Shown piece after piece: positions 13,245 through 26,100 of a DNA stretch of 64,000 nucleotides; the stretch's first letter is position 1; every line of letters begins with the position of its first letter. Source of the DNA: Malurus cyaneus samueli (Eukaryota; Chordata; Aves; Passeriformes; Maluridae); the NCBI GenBank assembly GCA_009741485.1, contig CM019236.1:44172118-44236117 (forward strand), in the 5' to 3' direction. The notes beneath the pieces were generated by a model. That model was not told the DNA's origin and made no database searches. It saw nothing but the letters and a program-made list of their open reading frames with translations. The position numbers and the translations under genes were made by a program.

Positions 13245-16200
13245 AGCAGTCCTCAGGCACCCATTTGAAAATATTTGCTTTAAATGGGGGATCACTGTGC
13301 CCTGGAGTTTTTGTGAAATAAGATTCTGTTGCACAGCATAGTAAGACAAGAAGCTCCACCCGAAAGCATGCTACATCATACTGTCCTTTCCTTGACTACC
13401 GAGTATTGTCCTGTTTTCTACAAGCTTAAAATTAAGACATCTTTTGTATCAAGAAAATCTTGTCTGCAGCCCTTGAATGTGTTGGTGCTCCTTTCCTGGA
13501 ATAGTCCTCACTGTTAATAGAATGCTGTGTGCCACTCAGTGACTGACCCCAAGACTGGCCCAATGCAAATAATCAAAACTGCCCACAGAATAAAGTTCTG
13601 CTCATTCTGAGTGAAAAAGCAGGTCCTTCATGCTTTCTTTTGCTCACGCTATTCTTAGCAGTCCCCAGATGCACTGTTTGGCCATTTAATACATTTTTTC
13701 TTGCCTTCTTTTTTTTTTTTTTTTAACCTTCATTATGCAACGTCGTCTTTGAAAATGTTGTACGTTCCCTCCATACAGAAGGAAGGGAGTTCTTCCTAGG
13801 AGTCATGGCTTGATGATGGGATTATTTATTTCTTCTCAATTTTAGAGTCTTCCCCCACAGAAATAGCTTCATTATTTTTGAATGTCAGTGTTCCACAGTT
13901 CTCCCCGAGCCTTTTCCTCCCATGATAGGTCTTCTCTCTTGACTTTGAATATTCCTCAAGTGTTGCAGGCAGCAACATGCTGACAGCAAGGCCCTGCTGT
14001 ACTTGCCTGGTTGGTATATCCTGAAACATCATACTCAACCTTCCATCTTTCTTTGCAGCTCTAGATTCCCATCCTAATACTGTCAAGGGTGTTTATGGTT
14101 CTTTCTTTTTTTTTTTTAAATATCTACTAAGATTGCTACTGCTATGGTTGAGAAAAAGTCAAAGAATAATTCTTCTTCTTGCATTCAGTACTCAGGAAGG
14201 GACCCAGTACCAGACAAAAACAGGGCTAACACAATGGACAGAAATATTCAGGGAAGGGGGCACAGTGGCAGCGAAACCCATTCTCAGATGGAAAGAATTA
14301 AGTTCCTCATCTAGTAAGGGAAGTTATGAGCTTCAGAAAGGAAGAACGTGTCTGTTCAGTAAAGTCACATTAAAACAATAAAATGAGGGAGACATTGGTA
14401 CTCAGCTTGGGATTCTGAGGAGCAGCTGATTAAGAGAAGTCAGAGGTGGTAGGTGCTGACTGCAATAGCCCATTCAGAGACAGAACTGATCTGTGCTGTA
14501 CTGTGGATGGTGACTTGTTTATATTTTTAGTAGTGATTTTTGGCACAAGAATTAGAACTGGGTTATTTAAAGGGATGACAGCAATGATACAACATGAGTT
14601 TCAGTTACTTAAGGTGGTAAGATGACGGTCTTGAGAACCAGCAGCCAGAATCTTTGTGATCAGCTGGAAACACACTAGAGATCCTGCAGGAGAAACAAAA
14701 TATGTGACAGCATGTCTGTTACAAAATTATCAGAGTGCTTGTGGGGCACAGCTGGGAGAAGTTGTTCAGATAAATCATAGCTATTGCCAGCAGAGAGGAA
14801 AGAGACTCTCAGGGTCACTCAGAACCTACCAAGGCCTCCTTCAAAACACGGTGGGCTGCACTGGTCACTTTGAAAAAGTCACATTGAAATGAGGTGCAGT
14901 GACAAACTATAATCTTGGTGGGTGCAGCTCAGCCAAAGGGGACAAAGTGCAGTGAGAGTGTACTCTACAAAGCTACCAGTGCAGAGGGATGAAAAATCTG
15001 CTGGAAGTGAGAGGAACTAAGCTGGATGACATGAAGTTCTGGCACATGAGCAAGGGATTACCAATAGGCTGAGGGTGGAAATTCACAGCTTCCTAGCAAT
15101 TGCAATTCATCTTCTTGGAACAGTCTAAGAAACCCAAATAATAACAAGATGGAGTGTGACATGTTTTAGGAAGCCAGCATGTAGGTGATGAGAAAATGAC
15201 AGTGTCTGAGGAGTGGCATGTTCTTCTATTTCCGTGTGCCCTTTGCGTGAAAAACAGAGATGTGATTTGTCATAGTTCATTCTTCCCTGTAGGGATTTTG
15301 GGACTGAGCTTAATCACTGTTACAAATGAAATTTTAAAAACCGCAAAAACAAAACAGAGGGCAAAAAGAAACTAAAAAAAAACTTTGATCTGTGCTGTAC
15401 CTATTATACTGTGTGGCTTTGGTGTTCTGTATATGTTGATAATTAAACTCACAGTAGAGTCTGCTGCAGTTTAAAATTGAATGGGTAAATATTCAAGCAT
15501 TCAAGAAATGGAAAGTCTTTCTTATTAAGGGCAGTTTTCGATTCTTGATTGTAATAATTCTTGTGCTCATTGAAAGCTTTCAAAAGTCATTAAAATGGAC
15601 ACAAAATAGTACTATTTTTTTTCTTTTCCTACTCTCAGGAACACTGGTGATCTCTGAAAATCTTCCAAAAGCTCAGCCAATTCCAATGTTGCTGAGTCCC
15701 AAGACTCATTTGCCATCTACATTTTGAGAAAACAGGCACTGAGAACAGCCTATGTGAGGGAGAAATCCTCCTTAAGCTTTGTTTCATTTGGTGCATATAC
15801 CAGAAGCTGTTTTGGAAATGAAAAGAAAAACTCAGAGAAGGAAAAATTTTCAGTATACTAGTGCAGATAATGTTAACAGCCTGCAATCAGATGTAAGGAG
15901 TTCTTGACTGATTTCCTCTAGAAATAGGATTTACGAGTTTGTTTATGTCTCTATATGTCACTATCAGTCCATCTTAACATTTTATTCCCCTTATTAAGTA
16001 CAAAGAAACATGCAGAGAGGCAGCAATGTTGTGTGACTTGAGGAAACGAGTGGTTGAGTAAGGTAGAGAGGACCTATGAAAGGCTGGAAACAATTTTGAG
16101 ACTCTCAAGATTTGAATCAAATTTCACAATTTTTGATGTTGTTATCAGTCAGTAGATGTAGCTAGACAGTTATGACCAAGCAATTGCATTGTGAACATAG

Positions 16201-19200
16201 AGTGGTTGGCTAATGTTTGTTTTAAGGAAAAGGAAGCACAAACCCAAGATGAACGGGCTGTCTGGATGAGAACCACCAGGAGTAAGGTCAGGATTGAGCA
16301 GTGACTGGGTGAAAGGTAATTCCAGCAGTGGGACATCATGACCACCAGCTCAATGTTCACCCACTTCAAACCAACTCTAGGGCACTGGAAGAGATTTATC
16401 CTGAAAATATAGACACTTGAAAACCTTTTCAGAATTTAGTGATGCCAGGGCTTGATGATGCTGATTAATTACCCTAGGTGACTAAAGACAGCTAAGTTGC
16501 TTTTTCTTCCCCCCTCACAAATGATTTTGCTTTGGGTAATTGACCAGCTGACGGGTTTGTATTTACCTGACCTCTGCAGCCACTAACACATCTTATTAAG
16601 GCCCCTTGCATAGTTTCAGCTTCTCCCTTGGCAATGACTTGACTATTCACTGTGAAATTTGACAAAGTGCACACTTCAGTTAGCAAGCCTGCACTCTCAA
16701 TGCCTGCCAGCCTTCCTCACTCTCTTCTTTCTTAACTCAGACAGTTGAAGAGTGTCTGAGCATTAAGATGAGCAGGCTTATGATGCTGGCTTGGTACAGC
16801 ATGGCAATTCCCCGCAGTGACAAGCAACACATAAAGACCTCTCTCCTCAAAGCAAATGTAGTAAGAGGTGTTGGAGAAGAAGCTGGTTTCTACAACAAGA
16901 AGGACTTACATTGCACAGTGGTATTTTTTAACACAAGGTCGTGTTTAGCTAGAAAAAATACTTATGCCTAAAGCAAATAAAGGCAATGTTACTAAACATC
17001 TGGCACCTGCAGGTGAATCACTTCAAAAAGAAGGCTTGGGCTTAGAGAAGAGAGAGATGTAAGGCAAGAAAACTATAAAGAAAAAAAAAACCTTCACTAA
17101 GATATTTTAGGAAGGTTATTTCAGTAAAGCCATATGTCATGGAATAATGTAGCTACATTTCCTACTTCATCGTTGTAATTGTTTATCAGGGTTGCTCACA
17201 GGGACTCAGGAAAAGAGGATTTCTGCACCATGAGAAATTCTCAGTAGGACAAATGTCATGTGACCACAGAAGGCCCTATAGCACTAGGCAGATCAGGCAA
17301 GCAAGGAGGGCTGGAGGGAGCTGAACCTATCCCCTGCATGCTGAGTGTGATGTACTAATGTCATGGAGAAGCAGTAGGCAAGTAGGAAAAGGGAGAGTCC
17401 TGCTTCCTGCAGGTTGCAGGGTGCAGTTGCTGGATTCCCTGGAAACCAAGATGCAAACATCTGGCTGTTGCACGTGTTTCTGGATGGGATACTTTGGCAC
17501 CTGATAAAGGGTCATCTTACACAACAGGCAGTTTCCTGTTGGGGGCACTGACAAAGTCTGTTTGCTGTTTTCCATTCCCGTTAAACCAGGAAAAACCTAG
17601 AATCACTGGGCTCCCTGTTTATTACCTGTCCAAAAAATAGCTAGGGCTGTCAGGAAGAGCAGGAGAGGCACTGTTAAACATGGAACATGACTGCAAAAGC
17701 TTTTACTTTAGGAAGAAGAAGCAGATTAGGAAAGAATATGGGATTAAAGGAGAGGACAACAAAATAAGTGGATAAAATTGTAGGGAGAAGAGATTATGGT
17801 TAGTTTTCATATGTAATCAAAAGATGTTGCTTCAGCCGAGTCCTGATTTGGCTCCTCCTCTCAGTGCCTAGCCTGAAGGCTATATCTATCTTGTGGGGTC
17901 TGCTGACATTTGGGGGCAGTTTCAGACACATGTACTACAGAATCAGTCCATCTACATTAGGGGTTTTGGAAGTTTGCCTTGTGGTTTTGCTCTTTTTCAT
18001 TCATGTTTTAACCAGTCCACTTAGACTGAATGAAAAGCTAACCTGGAGTCAGAGCATCCCAAGATTCTAACCAGCAGCACATGTGGGGTTCATGCTCAGT
18101 GATCCCAGTTTATGGTTGCAGCTCTGAGAGGACTGCCTGGGTGAGTGCACAAATGCAGCTTTAAAGCCAGGGCTTTCTCAAGCAAGAATGACTCTTCACA
18201 TATCTGTACAACCCTGTGTAGAGGAGAGGGATGCAGATATCACTACAACGCTGTGTAAGCTTTGAGTGCAAGGCTCTGGGGGAAACTAACAAGCAGCCTC
18301 TTTCTTCAATTAGTTCTTGCTCTGCAGCTTTGCTTCCCCTTCAAAAGCAAGTAATCTTATACTGCGGCAAGTAACAAGTCTGCAGTCTATAGAAAAAAAA
18401 CAGGCTTTGGCTTCTACAGCTCACCAGCTTAGGGGTTATCAGGGGTTATCTTCTTCAGTGATCCCTGGTTGCCTCAGTCTCAAATCCCATAAGCTCTACA
18501 AGCATGGTTTCCAAAATAGCTAAATCTGAAGGCAGACTTCTGTGCATGTGTGCACACGTGCATGTGTGCAGAAAGATAGACAATAAATTATTTGATGTGG
18601 GTAAAGCTATCAAATTATTTCTTCACTTTTTCTTTTTTTCCTATGTGAAGAAATTCCTGTTCAGTCTCAGATTTCAGAAGATGGGTTTACAATGCAGTGC
18701 TTCTGCTTCGTCTTTTGCCTCAGCAACTACAAATCTCGGGAGGCTTTGCAGTGCACCAGAATGGAGGAGGCAGAGTCACACTTCATCAGACAGTCTTTTA
18801 TAACCTTTTCTGATGTTTTACTGTGGCTTAAATACAGCAGAGACCTGACATACATTCAAATTGCCATGTACTGAAGAATGGAGAGTTGATAGGAGAGAAA
18901 AAATTACTATGTGTCCTTCTGAATTTCTAACTGCATCACAGTGTTTTCACAGTACCAGGTCACCTTAGGAAGTCTGTTTTTTTTTATTACAGCTTCACTT
19001 AATTTTGAATTAATTCTGCTTCACACCCCTTGTGTGTAAAATCAGTTGCTTTTACTTATTCATGCCAGTTTTGCCACTGTCTGCATTCCTACTTCCCTTG
19101 TGTGTTTCCCAGTACAACATCAAATGTATTAGGGACCGCTTTAAGTGGTATCACTGATTACAAAAAAGAGATGCTTGTTTAAACCATTGGCATGTGATGT

Positions 19201-22200
19201 TCGCATATCTGACCTTGACAGTGTCAGAAGAAATGTTCAGGTTTCACACAAACATACACATTCAGATGTGAAATCCTGTTAAATTAGGCCCAGAGAGGGA
19301 GAATAACTGAGGTAGTTTAAAAAGCAAGATTGGTGAGCTGCAGATCCCCAGAACTTATTAACAGCAGGTAAAGAGGCCTGGGAGCAGAACTACAAGGGAA
19401 TCAGACAAAATAAAGCTAAGAGAATGGGAAAGATGAAAACAAACCTGAGAAAACTGGCTGCATATTGTCTGTGTTTGAAGTAGAGGAGAAGGGAAGATAG
19501 GTCCTGTTTTTCTAGTCAAACTGTGAAACATAAAAAGTGAAAGAATCAGGAGGAAAGGAGCTGGGGAAGCAGTCATGCTGAGTGCTGACTAATGGGCAGT
19601 GTTTTGGCAGAGTTCACAGAGACTGTTGGAAGGGAGTGTGCTCTTCCCTCATGGGATACACTAAATTTTTACCTTGTCTACTTTTTACTTGTTGCCTTAG
19701 TAAAGGAAAGTCCTGAGGAATGCCAGAGAGACTAACAATATCACCTAGCTGCTTTAAATGTAATTTGCAAGGACACCTACCAAAAGGTGTACCGGTTTAG
19801 CACAAGACTTGGTTGGTTTTCTGTCCACTGATTGCTTGGCAGATATGGGACAATGCCTCTAGAGAGGACTTTGCACAGAGCCTGAAATTCCTTCTTCCCC
19901 AACACACAGAGAGGTAAGCTTGCTTGAGTGGCTCTTCACAACAGCAGCAGTAGCAACGTGCTCTCCTGCAGGGAAAGATGCAAATTCATCTCCCACAGGG
20001 ATGGGTTGTACTGTGCTCTGAAATGCTTGCTGGCTCTGATAAAACAACAGCCTTTTGAATCACACGAATTGCACCATACTGCGCCTTTCCTGACACTCTG
20101 AAATGAACCTTTAACCTTCCAAAGGCTATTTAAGTCAGCTATTGCCCCCTGACATAAATTGATGCACAAAACACTGCTTGTGTGCCTTGCAAACTGGGAA
20201 GAACGCACATATTTCCTCCGAATTCTCATGAAATCACCAGCTCCTGGGGCATGAATGAGTTACACACAACAGAAGAGGTTATACCCAAGAGCTTGTAAAA
20301 CGGCCACAGCAGTGCACAGCAGTGACTGCCAGTACATTATGTTGTAACACGCTTCTAGACTCACAGACAGTCAGATTTAAAGTCTTGTACAACACTCAGG
20401 ATTCTTCCTGTGTTTGACCCCTGCAGTTAAGCGCTACGGTAACAGACTTGAAAGCACGTTGCTACAAGAACTTGCCAAACGGTGCTGGTACTCAGTAAAT
20501 ATCCAGTGATAGGTCCTAGGGAGTGTGAATCACATGCCAGATAGCGTTTGAATGTCTGTGGAGAAATATTTTTGCCGGAACGCAGAAATTCTGGTCTCAT
20601 GTGGCAATTTGAGGGTTTGAATGATGGGAGAAAGTTGCAGTTTGGGGAATTTCCACATCCTGAAAGGGAACGTAATATTTATGCATGAAATAAAAAGAAG
20701 ACAGATGTTTCTTAGATGCTGTTTTGTGATTCATAAGCACTGCCTACATAAGGGTGCTTTATATTTGTTATGCAACCTTTCCCAGCTTATGGTTGGAGAG
20801 CCTCACTCACTAAGATTTAAAGGAGAGGGAAAACACCCATAAAAAGCAACAAATACAGCTTTTCTTGGACATATTAAATAGTGGAACTTTAAAGTACATT
20901 ACCTAAAGCCGTTTTAAAGTCTGAATGCATTGACCCAAAGTTTCCTTTTGCCCTTTCTTACTGACTCAAGCAACATTCGTTACACATTTTTTTCTGAATT
21001 TCATTGCACTGCTCGTGGTCAGCTGAAGTTAATTACTCAATACTAACTTTCATGGGCCCCAGAGTAATACTTCTGCAAAGAAACTAGTGAATATCATCTG
21101 CAAAAATGCAATTTCTTTTTAACATAATGGCTTTGGATCATATTAAGAAATGAAAATGTCAGCAGCATTATGAGTAGAAGCATAAGGTGGTAAGAGTGGC
21201 CAGAAAAAGCACTTAGATAGCCTAAAGGCAGCATAGTGCTCAGGAATGTATTACCCATTACATATTTATTTTATTACATGTTTTAACCCACATTGTTTAA
21301 ACATCATTAATCCACATATTCTCCTTGATTTTTTTCCCCCTCCTTATTTGAAGACTCTAGGAAAGGCCAAATACAAAGCTTTTAACCTGAATTCATTCAC
21401 ACATGCTTTTCACGTCACAGCAACTTTGCCTCGTGGCAGGTGCTGCAAAGCCCGGTATTAACAGCTGGCCAGTGAAAAGTGGCAGTAAAACCACTTTTTT
21501 GACCAGCTTCAGCAGGAAAACACTTTTTTTGAGGCATGGTACAATGCATTTGGCCTGTCCTTACACAAAACTGATCATGCTTTGTGCTGAGGGAAAAGGC
21601 CCACACAGAAAACCACTCTGGAGTCTGTTCACATGACTCTTGTAGGGTCACATGTGAGCACAAGCACACAGCTGCGAGTGGTGGCTGCCAACAGGTGCCA
21701 CCCCAGCAGCAAACTGGGGCAGTGCTGCTTTGTCCTGATTGACTACAAGGAGACATGTCCAGCTGTAAATGCAGCTGGAAGGGTGCTGTGCTTGTCAAGC
21801 CACTCACAGGTAAAGCCAAGGCCCCCTGTACACTGCAGAAACATGTGAAACATCTTTCAGGCACAGTGGTGGCATACAAAAACTATCGGGGAGAATGAAA
21901 TTTTGAGACTATTTTTCCTATTTCAATGAACAAAGCTGGACCAGTATAAACTCCACTTCACTTTGCAAAACACCTGCGGTTTCCTTGCTCAGAAAACTAA
22001 GTTTTAAAACTTACTTCTCCTCATTCGTCTGCTACGAACATCCTGCTACAGTCCATTTACACCCCAACGGAAAGACTAAAAGATATCACTATTCATTTTT
22101 ATTCGGGTGTGTGTGTTTGTGTGGGGAAAGATTTTGCTCGCCAAACACCTGCAACAGGCGCCGCCCAAGAGTCCTCACTTGCCAAGTACTCTTTGCTACA

Positions 22201-22270
22201 ACACTGCATCAAACCTCCTTTGCTCTCCCGCCGGAGAACGCGGGATTGCAATGCCGGAGTGGCATGCACA
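13245..22270. other. Non-coding flank upstream of PIGG, nothing recognised
   Basis: About 9 kb with no supported gene or repeat. Short T runs occur near 13,708-13,724 and 14,107-14,118, and a short alternating purine-pyrimidine stretch (gcatgtgtgcacacgtgcatgtgtgc-like) near 18,543-18,570. Open frames up to 154 codons (21415-21879, - strand) have no recognisable domain and overlap frames on the other strand. The sequence becomes GC-rich only from about 22,230. Confidence 0.55.
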
Positions 22271-22470
22271 GGCGGGGACGCGGAGGCTGGATTTGCGGTT
22301 GGACATGGAGCGCGGAGGCAGGACGCTGGCCTGGGAGATGGGTCCGGGAGGCGGGATGCAAAGCCGGGAGGTGAGCCCGGGAGGCGAGCCCGGGAGGCGG
22401 GATGCGGGGGCGGGACACTGCGCCGTGAGGCGGAGCCGGTTCAGCGGACACAGGGCCGGGACACAGGGCT

Positions 22471-22757
22471 GTGAGGCGGGACACAGGGTCGGGCCACAGG
22501 GCTGTGAGGCGGGTCACAGGGTCGGGCCACAGAGTGTGAGGCGGGACACAGGGTCGGGCCACAGAGCTGTGAGGCGGGACACAGGGTCGGGCCACAGAGC
22601 TGTGAGGGGGACACAGGGTCGGGCCACAGGGCGTGAGGCGGGACACAGGGTCGGGCCACAGGGCTGTGAGGCGGGACACAGGGTCGGGAGGCGAGCCGGT
22701 TCGGCGGGACGCAGGGCCGGGCCACAGGGCTGTGAGGCAGGACGCAGGGTCGGGAGG
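22471..22757. repeat. 33-bp GC-rich minisatellite upstream of PIGG
   Basis: A unit of about 33 bases, starting 'gtgaggcgggacacagggtc' and ending 'gggccacagggct', repeats head to tail: 22471-22503, 22504-22535, 22536-22568, 22569-22601, 22602-22632, 22633-22665, an expanded copy 22666-22731, and a partial copy from 22732. Copies vary by a few substitutions and by 1- or 2-base losses. Simpler related 'gggaggcgggac' blocks precede it from about 22,320. The unit length is a multiple of three and free of stops, which explains the long false open frames on both strands. The + strand is G-rich with many GGG runs, so G-quadruplex formation is possible. Confidence 0.95.
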
Positions 22758-23006
22758 CGGGACCCGGGGCCGTACTTCCGGTCCGGTGTTGCCGTTACGC
22801 GCTCGCGGAGGGGCTGCCCGGCTTCTGGCCAATAGCGGGCTCGCGGAGCGCGCTGCGGTCGCTGGTTGGCCGCGCCGCGCTGGGGCGGGGCTCGGCGGGA
22901 GGGCGGGCGCCGGCTGGTGCCGCCCCGCAGAGCCGGGCCGGGCGGGCTCGGTCTGGTCGGTGCCGCCGCTGTCACAGCTGGTCACCGCTGCCGGGGCTGA
23001 GCCAGC

Positions 23007-23166
23007 ATGCGGCTGCGCTCGGGGGTATTCGCCTCCTCCTGCCTCCTGGTGCAGGCCCTGGGCGTCGCACTGTTCCTCCGCGGCTTCTTCCCGGTGCCCG
23101 TCAGGTCCCTGCCCCGCAGGGAGGCCCGCGCGGACCCGCCCGCCGAACCGGCCCCGCCCGGCACAG
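23007..23166 (+). CDS. PIGG: PIGG coding exon 1
   Basis: This exon encodes residues 1-53 plus the first base of codon 54. The start ATG has A at -3 (gccagcATGc) and opens a protein beginning MRLRSGVFASS, which matches the mammalian PIGG amino terminus in length and in the FLRGFFPxPVRS motif. Residues 7-28 form the signal anchor that puts the catalytic domain in the ER lumen. A Pro/Ala/Glu-rich linker (about residues 34-52) follows. The donor is acag|gtaacg (GT at 23167-23168), phase 1. Confidence 0.95.
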
Positions 23167-26100
23167 GTAACGCGAGCAGCTGCCGGGCGCGCCCTCTCGC
23201 TCGGGACACCGCTCTCTGTGGCGCCCGCATGTTTCCAGACCAGTTTCCCTAGTAGTTTAGAGCTTAACTGGTTTTCACGTAGTTGTGGATCACAGCCAGA
23301 ATCTCTTTGCTCTCAGTCGCAAAAAGCCTCAAGCGTTAGCTGTCACTTTATTGAAGAGTGTGCTTTCCTGTCGTTTTGTTTCTCTTTCCCTGACTCTGAC
23401 GGAGCGGTGTTACCCGTCTTGTTTAATGTCAAGTCGCTAGCATTAAATGATGCTAAAACGCCTCATGCGTTTCCTGTGATAACTCGCTGGCTGTGTTGTG
23501 CGCAGGATTCATTATTTCTGTGATGCTTCTGTGGTTTGTGAGTGTCTTAATGCCACCTCAGTGAGACTTTTAACACCTCAATAGTGACAAAGCAACTGTT
23601 ATAATGCAGTGTTGCTATCCATCACCGTTTCTGTGAAATCATGGTCTTCACAGGTTCTGCTCTGGATTTGCGACTGGATTTGCAAAACCAAAATTTTCAA
23701 GAAACTTTTTAAGGAGTCAGTAGAGGTTGTGCTGATAATGTAGCCGTCTTACTATGTCCATTCGTATGAGACTGTATTACTTGCATTAAAGTGATGTGAA
23801 GAAGAGGACTGTGTACTTGAAGGAATATTCTTCACCAGTATTTGGAGCTTGTGAAACAGCTTGATGAAACTTGGTGAAAATGGATTCATTTGGTAGCTGC
23901 ATCAAGCAGTGTTTTGCTAGTACAAAATTACTGCTTGGGACATCTACTCATGCTTAACTTTGTGGAACAGGATGTAACTGCCAAACTGGGCCTTTATCTG
24001 CTTGTAGTTTATTGTTCATTTTTCTGAAGTGTGTGACATTATGCATATGAAGACAGGCTTACTTAAGTGGTGAGACACAATGGTGGGAAGAGAAGGTTGT
24101 GTGATTTACCGTGTGATGTACTGGTATTGATTAAGCAGGAACACAGAAATAATCTGGTAACAGACCTGAGTGGTTTCTGCTGAAATGCAGGTTGCTTTTT
24201 AGCTGGAGTTTACCAACACTGTCAGGGATATTTGATAGGCTGCTGTGAGTCAAGTATTGCATTCACATCTTATTATTAGCAGGAGACTAATGTAGAGGGA
24301 AACTGGTTGGTTGGGAGGTATCAGACAGTTGGGTTTTGAAAGGACTGGTTTGTGTTGAAGTGTGTAAGTGTGCACCACACTTACAAGCAATTCAAATTCA
24401 GGCTTGTCACTGGTAATCCTAGGTGTAGTGGGCAAAAATGGAGTGACAATGGAAGAATACTTACTTTCTGTAGTTCTTGGTTACAATTTGCTTGCAGAGT
24501 GATGTCTGGCTGGTAAGGTCTAAAGGTAGGGTAATTCTTAGTACGCTGTGATGCGGAAGACTTTCAACCTACTTTAGCCCTATTCAGAAAAGGATATTTC
24601 TCCAGTCCTTCTGTATCTCCTGAACTTTTCCTTTTGTGACTGCCATTGGGTCTGCGCTGTCTTGGCTGTGAGATTCTGATTCCCTGTTGCGCATAGTTGT
24701 AACGAGTTTTTGGTAGAGAATCTATGGTTTTCTTCACAGAAGTTCAGCTTCATTTAAAGTAATTGTTTTCTAAGTAACCTTGGCAGAGATAAATGAGTGT
24801 GCTGCATAGCAAGACATGGATAATGTGATACTCTGTTGCAGAAAGTATTTTCACATGGCTTGTGAAAAATTCCAAATGCATTTGAACTTCTCAATGCTTT
24901 GACTTTCTGGTAAATAACACTGCTGGAGGAACTTAGGAGTTGGGTATACATATTGGTGTTCTGAACATTTTTGGTGTCAAGCAAGCTTTCTTTCACTAAT
25001 TGTGTGGATAGAAGAAAGATTTAACAAACAGTGCATCAAGGGGTGCCTTGTTATTTTTCATGGAGGGCCAAAGTGTGCCTTTTGATAATTCAAGCCCTGG
25101 GAAAAACAAAATGATCGGTTTAATTAGGATTGCTTTCAGTTAGCATTTTGTTGTTACTGAAATTTTCTGCATCTCACTGCTGTGCTCTCCCTCCCCTATT
25201 TCCTGATCTGGGGGAATCACTAGCAGTAATTAATCTGTGAATGTTGATTTGTTGATGCTTATCTCTGTGCCCCAAAATACAGGTTCTCAGGTTGTTGGGT
25301 TAGGCACACCATTATCTGCAACCTTTCCAAATTGTCAACTACTTAGGCAGAAAAAAACTTTACTCTAAAGGAATGTAACCCCTCTAACTTTATATCATGC
25401 ATGTGCTGAGAAGTTGGTTCAATATGATGATGTCTGGGGTAATGTCTGTGGGTAGGATGTGTTCTGCTTCCATTTTGCCCTTCTGTGTTTTTCCTGATAT
25501 ATAAGACCTGTGGAGGTTGGGCCAAAAGTGCTTCTGTAGGAGCTAAATGTCACCATGTAGATCTTGAAAGTCCATGAAAGAGGTGGGCTTAAAGGCATGA
25601 TGTTGCCTGCTATTTGATGCACAGCAGTGTTTCTTTCTGCCCGCCTATATACCCTTTCCAGGGAATTCTGGAACTGGATTTTGGCCCCGCAGCTGTCATC
25701 ACTGAGCTAGCCTGGCATACAGTCTTCCACCTTGAAGTGAGATAATGTGCACAAATCTTTTTCCTACAAATTTCAGTGAAATTGTCTCTTTCTTTGTAAT
25801 CTTCCTGTTAGCTTATGGTGAGATTTGATAGAGGTGTTATGTTGTGATGCACAAAATTAACACGGAATGCTCTATCTTTTTTTTCTAACAGAAGTTGTCA
25901 GTTAGATACAATTAGTTCAGCTTTAATGAGTTAAAAAATAGGGAAGGTAGCAGCTATCCCTTCTTATTACTTTGAATGCTCTCCATTTCACTTTTTCCTC
26001 AGTTTGCCCGATTTCACACCACACATTCCATTCACATTTTGTTTCACTTCCTAGAGGTTGTACTGGAGTTGTGATTATGTTACATCTGTGCTGGATGGCT

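Larger units (their letters stand above)
22260..23240 (+). promoter_or_regulatory. PIGG: CpG-island promoter of PIGG
   Basis: This is the only strongly GC- and CpG-rich region of the window, and it ends in the first coding exon of PIGG. Between the minisatellite and the start codon I see an ETS-family site (acttccgg, 22774-22781), a CCAAT box (22829-22833) and GC boxes of Sp/KLF type (ggggcggggc at 22882-22891 and gggcgggc near 22901-22908). No TATA box is evident, which fits a housekeeping, dispersed-start promoter. The transcription start is inferred to lie roughly between 22,850 and 22,980; it cannot be fixed from sequence alone. No gene was found on the opposite strand upstream, so bidirectional use is unproven. 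Confidence 0.8.

Noticed and set aside
18543..18570. Alternating purine-pyrimidine palindrome-like stretch (gcatgtgtgcacacgtgcat)
   Set aside because: It is a short simple-sequence run with Z-DNA potential at most. There is no associated gene or conserved motif, so no function was called.
22107..22985. Overlapping open frames of 242 codons (+) and 258 codons (-) upstream of PIGG
   Set aside because: Both run through the 33-bp minisatellite. Its stop-free period is a multiple of three, so the repeated peptides are an artefact of the repeat and GC content.
22633..23523. 296-codon + strand frame overlapping PIGG exon 1 in another frame
   Set aside because: It reads through promoter, exon 1 and intron 1 in a frame different from the conserved PIGG start. 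The translation is Arg/Ala/Pro-rich from GC-rich DNA and has no family resemblance.
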